Position numbers and translations under genes: made by a program
In this document: piece after piece, positions 58,513 to 64,000 of the stretch
Layout of the letters: the number at the start of each line of letters is the position of its first letter
How positions within the stretch are numbered: position 1 is the first letter of the stretch
Notes under the pieces: generated by a model
What the model was told of the DNA's origin: nothing
Databases searched by the model: none
The model's input: the letters and a program-made list of their open reading frames with translations, nothing else
From: Lateolabrax maculatus
Taxonomy: Eukaryota > Chordata > Actinopteri > Acropomatiformes > Lateolabracidae
DNA length: 64,000 nucleotides
Direction: 5' to 3'
Assembly: GCA_031216445.1 (NCBI GenBank)
Contig: CM062197.1
Span: 26,438,001-26,502,000 of the forward strand

Positions 58513-59866
58513 ACCAGTAAAGAGCCATCAGCTGTCAGATAGCACTTTGTAAATTATGCAGCAGTTAATGTTCTCCTGTTATCAGAGAAAGTTTTATGCT
58601 TTCATGCAACTGAGCTGGCTTGTTTATGATCTCAAAAAAAAAAAAAATTCTATTAAAGTGTACCATGTTATGCTAGTATGCTAATGGTGGAAATAGCGCC
58701 ACCTTGTGTTGCAAAGAGTTGTTAGATAATGTTGTCAGAAAGGAACCTAGCAAGGTTGACCTGTTTACATTTGTGTTTTGGGAAAACTTTTAATTATAGT
58801 AGTTATAATGTAGTACAAATACAAAACCCAAGGAGTGATGTTTTTCTGTGTTGGTTTAAACCTTGGACTGATGCTCGCTTTGGGACACAAAAGCATTTGT
58901 TGTACTTTCAGTTTTGATCAGAAATGCAATGATTTTGCATGCACTGAAGTCCTGTAATTATCAGGTGTTTACCTGTTTAATATTGTGAGACTGTTACATG
59001 CATAGAATTAGCTCACAAAAATGTGGTTTTATTTTTGCCATGTCCATGTCATGTTCTACAGTCAAATCAAACCACAAGTTTGTTGTTTAGCTGCTGTTTT
59101 GTACTTGAATGTACAAGAAAGTGATACTTGGGAACAGAACACTTGAGGCTGAATAATAGATTTAATGCATATTGTTATTACAATAGCCTAACAGACATAG
59201 ATCACACTATGAGCAATTTTGCAACTAGCTTTAAAATACATTAAATATGACAAGAGGATAGAGAACAGTAATTTTATTGTTTATTGTAAGGTTATTACAT
59301 GAGTGATAAAACACACATTTTATATTGGAGAATTGGAATCAAAAGTAACAATATCGAACATTTATTGTTCAGTCTAGATCTGTCAGTGATGCAATTATTT
59401 TTTTAATAAATGTTGTAATGCAGCTGAACAAACCCAGTGAGCGTTCTTTTAAAGTATATGTTTGTGGTGTTTTTCCCTTTATTAGGTAATAACAGCTAAA
59501 ATAGATAAGAAATGGGAGAAGGACAAGGACCCATTCAAGGAAATTGGTTTGTTTAATTTAACTGAACTGAAATGAACTGAAAAAAAATGAGTGAGTAGTA
59601 AGTAGTAGGTATCATAATTCTAAGTGGGGTTAAATTTGTATCAAGCAGTCCACACAAAATGAAAAAATTAAGTTAACACTAAGCATGGCTATTAAGTTAC
59701 ATGAACTTTTTTTTTTTTTTTTTTTTGGTTGTACTACTTGATTTGGTACTGCACACTTAAAATAAACAAGCTTTTCTAACTCACTATTCTTAAGATTACT
59801 TTGCTTAATTTGCAACGAGTTTGCATACTTTTTTTAAGTAAGGTCAACTAATTAGATTTTACAGTG

Positions 59867-60427
59867 AGTATACGTACACACGTCTCCCGCAGAGCTATGT
59901 TGAAAGTCCCTCAATATTCAGTCGAGTATTGGCTAATGACCTGCAACACCTAGACGTGTCCAGTACAGTACTACAATATGTAGATGATCTCTTGATATGT
60001 AGCACCTCCAAAGCTCAATGTGCACAAGACTCAGTCTCAGCCCTGATGGCTTTAGAAAAGGGGGCTCACAAGGTGAGTAAAAATAAATTACAGTTTTGCC
60101 AGACACAGGTTGAATACTTAGGTAGACAACTCTGTGGCACTAAATGAGCTATAGTGCCCTCACAAATTGAGGCAGTATCGAAAGCTCCCAAACCACAAAC
60201 GGTGAGACACATGTCGTCATTTCTGCCATCTCAGCTTTACTAGAAGCCATACACCATCCAAAAGTGTTAGCCATCATTAAATGCGTAGCTCATCAAAAAA
60301 CGAATTCCCTGATAGCTAAAGGCAACAACTTAGCAGATGAAGCCGCAAAACGCATAGCTACACCCACCTGTATAGGACCACTGCTAGTAGCTGGAGATTG
60401 TGAACCACTGACAAACTTATATATATA

Positions 60428-60464
<37 letters not shown>

Positions 60465-60747
60465 CTATATATATGTGCTGCTATGTAATAGCAGCACAAC
60501 ATCAGGCAAGTCCATATGCACATTCTGTATGGGCAAAAAGGGGGGCAAGTATAATCACTGAAGAAGGTCCATCACATGGGCTATGGCGAAGTGCACATGG
60601 ACATATTGTCCTCCCAACATCTTTGGTACAGGTTGCTACACGTAGTGCGCATGGTCAGGACCATTGCACAAGTGGGGAGGTGTTGAGACGCCTTCAAGCA
60701 GTCTGGTGGTCACCATTTTTCCGACCTGCGTTTGTAGCTGAGACAAT
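59867..60747 (+). mobile_element. ERV pol fragment, short spacer after unit 8
   Basis: RT palm with YVDD, RNase H tail, (TA)n at 60418-60461 and integrase N-domain. Confidence 0.8.
60418..60461. repeat. (TA)n microsatellite, unit 8
   Basis: About 44 bases of TA with the fixed GA interruption. Confidence 0.95.
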
Positions 60748-60894
60748 TTTGCAAGGAAGGTTTTTTTCTGTTGCTCTGGTATTTCAAGTCTGATACTGCA
60801 TGTTAGTGTTTTTGTTTTTTGTTTCTATTTTGCCGGGCTTGATGCTAAAATGATCTTTTCTTTTCAGATTTTTCAAGAAGACAAAAAACTTCCT

Positions 60895-61626
60895 ATGCAG
60901 TGGTTGTGTAAGTACTGCACATTTTGTGCTGAAAAGAGGTGCTTCTTACTTAAGCATTACCGCTTAAAACACGGGTGCCACACTCGAATATCACCACTAC
61001 CGTGCCTTTATAAGGAGTGCCTGTGCACATTTAAATCTTTCAATGCACTCAAAGTCCACTTATCAACATGGCACACTCAAAAGGACCTGGGGAACGTGGG
61101 TGAAACTGCTTTCCATTGTCAGCTGTGTGACTTTGTGGAGCCTTGCACTGGAGCTGACTTTTTTACCCATTTACGAAGACATTTGAAGCTGAAGCAAAAG
61201 GTTTCCTGTCCATATCAAGGCTGTAGCTTTCAGAGCAATGTTTATTCAACCTTTAATGCACATAAAAGCAAAGAACATCAAGACCACAATAAGATGGCAT
61301 TCAAACCTGAAATTGTGTCACATAATGTACTTGAGGTACCTCCACCTAATATAAATATTCAACCTGAGGATAGTGCCCCTGAAACTGATCAGGTTGAGTT
61401 TGAGGTTACTGAGCTCAATGAAGATGTGGGAGACTTGGAGAGTCAGTTGGAACATAATGTAGCTGCTGTTTTTCTGAAAATGTCATCGATTCTTAACATC
61501 TCTGAAAATGCCCTGCAAGAAGTTATAGAGCAGATCAACCAAATTTATGTGCTTTCACAGCCATTGTTACATACCTCGGTTGGAAAAATACTAAATCAAC
61601 ATTGTGGAGATGTTGAGGACTCTTAA
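60895..61626 (+). CDS. C2H2 zinc-finger ORF, unit 9
   Basis: 243 residues, fingers and TAA end as in unit 1. Promoterless. Confidence 0.65.
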   Translation: MQWLCKYCTFCAEKRCFLLKHYRLKHGCHTRISPLPCLYKECLCTFKSFNALKVHLSTWHTQKDLGNVGETAFHCQLCDFVEPCTGADFFTHLRRHLKLKQKVSCPYQGCSFQSNVYSTFNAHKSKEHQDHNKMAFKPEIVSHNVLEVPPPNINIQPEDSAPETDQVEFEVTELNEDVGDLESQLEHNVAAVFLKMSSILNISENALQEVIEQINQIYVLSQPLLHTSVGKILNQHCGDVEDS

Positions 61627-63601
61627 GTGAGTGAGATAGCTAAAGTATTTACTGAGAATAATGTATTCCTGAAATTCACTTCTACTAGGGGGTCATTGTC
61701 AACCACTAGCAAGCGAACATCATACATTTGAAAAGAATTCTCAGTGGTGACGCCTATTGAGTTTGTCCTAAAAAATGACAGGCAGACAGTTGTGTATATC
61801 CCCATACTAAAAATGCTGCAGACATTACTAAACAATGGAGAAATTTTAGATAAGGCCATGTCATCTGAGACAAATTTGTCACAAGGATACAGATCTCACA
61901 GGGATGGTTACCGGTTTAAAGACAATTCTCTCTTGACAGAGGAAGAATTCAGGATTGCTCTTTTCTTGTACATAGATGATTTTGAGGTGGCTAAGCCCTT
62001 GGGAACCTCCAGAAAGAAACACAAGCTGCCATCTACTGGGTACTTGGAAATCTACACCCTAAATATCGCTCCTCTCTTCATTCCATTCAGCTTGCTCTAC
62101 TCATCATCGCTGAAGATGATATCAGGAAGTTGACTTTAAATGAGAGACCACAGTCTATTGAAGAATTAAAAGTGCAACTGGTAGATAAACTGTCACTGCA
62201 GTATGACTTTAAACTGCAGTATGAAGATCAAGACTTCCATAATGCCCTCTGCAATTTGACTGAAATAACTGATTTACCTGAAAGAGCTACGCTCAAAATC
62301 ATCCCTCTTGTGACTCTCCATTTAACCGCATTGTCATCACCCACCACAACATCAGACACTGAGTGCAGCACAGCAGACACTGAGATCCTGTCGACAGGAA
62401 GAGCATCACCATCGCTAAGACAACAGTGGCCAGATTTCTTTGACATACCCAATTTCTCAGTTGATGTTGACTATAGACTCAGACAGGCAGATCTTGCCTT
62501 TATGAAGGATGGAACACGTATGACTCTACCACGAGATATGAAGCATGACATACTAGAAAAGCTTGCTGAGACGATGTACAGTTTCAAGGCTTACCCTAAA
62601 GATGATGACTTCAGCAGTGTTGCAAAAGCACTAATTAGCAAACACCCCTGCCTCACTGAGCCTGGACCACACAGATGGTATGGCTGGAAAAACAGCCTTA
62701 AATTATCGCACAAAGCTTCAAAAAGCTGGATGTGAGGATGTAGCAATCAATGGAGGCAAAAGAAGTAAAGGCAACCCAGAAGGAGAATCCTCAAGCAAGA
62801 ATATCAAACGGCCAAAAAGAGGTGAAGCAAACTACCTACCTAACTTACCTGAAGGACATGATGAAACAAGCCTTGAAAATGCCAGAAAGGTTCTCGTGGA
62901 AGAAATGAAGAAGAAACAACCCAATGGCACTCTCATCTCACAAATGATGGACCAATCATTCCCACTACGCAGACAAGAAATTGTAGAAAAGGAACCTGCT
63001 GTACAGAACATTGTTGAACGATGGCCAGCACTCTTCACAGACAGGTAAACTATTTTTGTTCTCAACCAATAAAATAATGCCTATCAAAAAGAAATTCAAG
63101 GTGTGTGGCTAGAAATCCAAACACACTTGTTGGAATGTTAACACTTCTGCCATCTCTCCATCCCTACCCACCCCTCTCTCTACTTTTCAGGTGTTTGCTG
63201 AGTTCAACAGAATCGCAAGTAAGAATCTTGAGGGAGACTTCTTTGAGGCTCTGGACCAGTATACCCCACGTTTCATTGAACTTTTCAAAACAAGAAGGGG
63301 AACTGTTGGCCAGAAGCTCAGTGAGCTGATGCAGCACATGAGCTGGATGGTAAGTAGGTTAATTTTGCTTTTGATCTGTGTGATAGTTCATCAATCAAGT
63401 TCTAAATGAGATGATCCAGCCCAACCTATTCTATTTCCTGTCTGACTTGTGCTTGTGCCTTGCAAATTACTCTGTTAACTGGTCTTTTCTCTCTCTGTGT
63501 ATCATTAGACACCAGAAGTGACAGTACTTCGCTCTGTTGTCCTCAAAGGCATTCCTATTTTACTTGGTGACGACTCCAGTGAATTCTTCAAGACATGCTC
63601 T
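61627..63601 (+). pseudogene. Transposase-like tail and SAMD3-like pseudogene, unit 9, partial
   Basis: Exons end at 63044, then 63191-63349 and 63509-63601. The last exon would begin past the window end, and 63602-64000 is the preceding intron. Exon 5 has Asp to Glu (TPEVT), shared with unit 4. Confidence 0.66.
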
Positions 63602-64000
63602 GTAAGTACTTGCACATAAGAAAAAGTTTGGTCTGCATTAAAATAGAACTATATCTGTGCTGACATAGAAGATGTAATTTTATCTGCACAATATACAATA
63701 TACATTTTGTACAGTGATTGATGTATTTTGTATGGCAATTCCTCCACAGCTAATCTGAGAGGTATTTAAACAGCCAGTAAATAAAAATGAAATTTGCCAC
63801 ATAAACGTTGTACACATTAATTAATTGTAAATCTAAGGAGCAGGAGTCCAGGCTGAAAAGTCAGTGTCACTGTTTAAGAATATATGGACCTTGTGGACCA
63901 TAGCTTTAGTTTAATCATACCACATTTATTTTGTTGGTTATATTGTAACAATCCAGTGTGAACACATATTTAAAACCATATTCCCTAGCAAATGCTTTCA

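Larger units (their letters stand above)
54967..59866 (+). mobile_element. Transposon, left-truncated copy with 100-bp exon deletion (unit 8)
   Basis: The right terminus is at 59858-59866. The 3' non-coding stretch 58513-59857 is full length, and its T tract is longer by a few bases (59708-59726). Confidence 0.6.
60748..64000 (+). mobile_element. Transposon, left-truncated copy cut by the window end (unit 9)
   Basis: It starts at the short-spacer junction and is still open at the window edge, so the array continues to the right. Confidence 0.6.

Noticed and set aside
1..64000. Periodic repeats as a CRISPR-like or bacterial array
   Set aside because: The repeat unit is several kilobases, contains spliced genes, ERV and LINE parts, and has no short repeat-spacer pattern.

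Overview
The window looks like teleost fish nuclear DNA. It is AT-rich and has intron-containing genes with consensus GT-AG splice sites. It carries a gammaretrovirus-like endogenous retrovirus (ERV), an L2/CR1-type LINE fragment, a fish-type palindromic MITE and AT microsatellites. The dominant feature is a head-to-tail tandem array, all on the + strand. It holds nine zinc-finger-gene units plus the 3' tail of a tenth, nearly identical at the nucleotide level. The zinc-finger exons recur at 8875, 14751, 20180, 26062, 31935, 37822, 49199, 55069 and 60850 (units 1-9). The tail of unit 0 fills 1-2548.

Each unit is a nest of elements. The inner layer is a gene-carrying DNA transposon with termini CACTGTAAA / TTTACAGTG and a 4-bp AGTA target-site duplication. 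I read it as CACTA/Chapaev-like (CMC superfamily). It sits inside the reverse-transcriptase region of an ERV. It is complete in units 1 (6530-13769) and 7 (46713-54093). Its cargo runs: CpG-containing promoter and 5' exon, short second exon, four C2H2 zinc fingers, a transposase-like domain, a PB1-like segment, then the region shared with fish genes named sterile alpha motif domain-containing protein 3-like (SAMD3-like), ending in three small phase-0 exons. Every copy carries the same nonsense codons and frameshifts, so a damaged gene was amplified.

The outer layer is the ERV. Its gag zinc knuckle, pro region and RT N-terminal half lie upstream of the transposon. RT palm (YVDD), RNase H, integrase and a 3' LTR lie downstream. 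A LINE fragment sits between the LTR and gag. In the two long spacers (about 2549-8890 and 42717-49215) consecutive proviral interiors are separated by a single LTR, as expected if the array began by LTR-LTR unequal exchange.

Seven of the nine complete spacers are short. A deletion of about 5.3 kb joins the integrase N-terminal domain directly to the second intron of the cargo gene. It removes the LTR, gag, RT N-half, left transposon end, promoter and first two exons. Spacer order from left to right is long, five short, long, two short. Copy-specific deletions (460 bp in unit 2, 7 bp in unit 4, 100 bp in unit 8), variable (TA)n lengths and variants shared by non-adjacent units argue for a real array with ongoing exchange. 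I see no tRNA, rRNA, CRISPR or prokaryotic feature.
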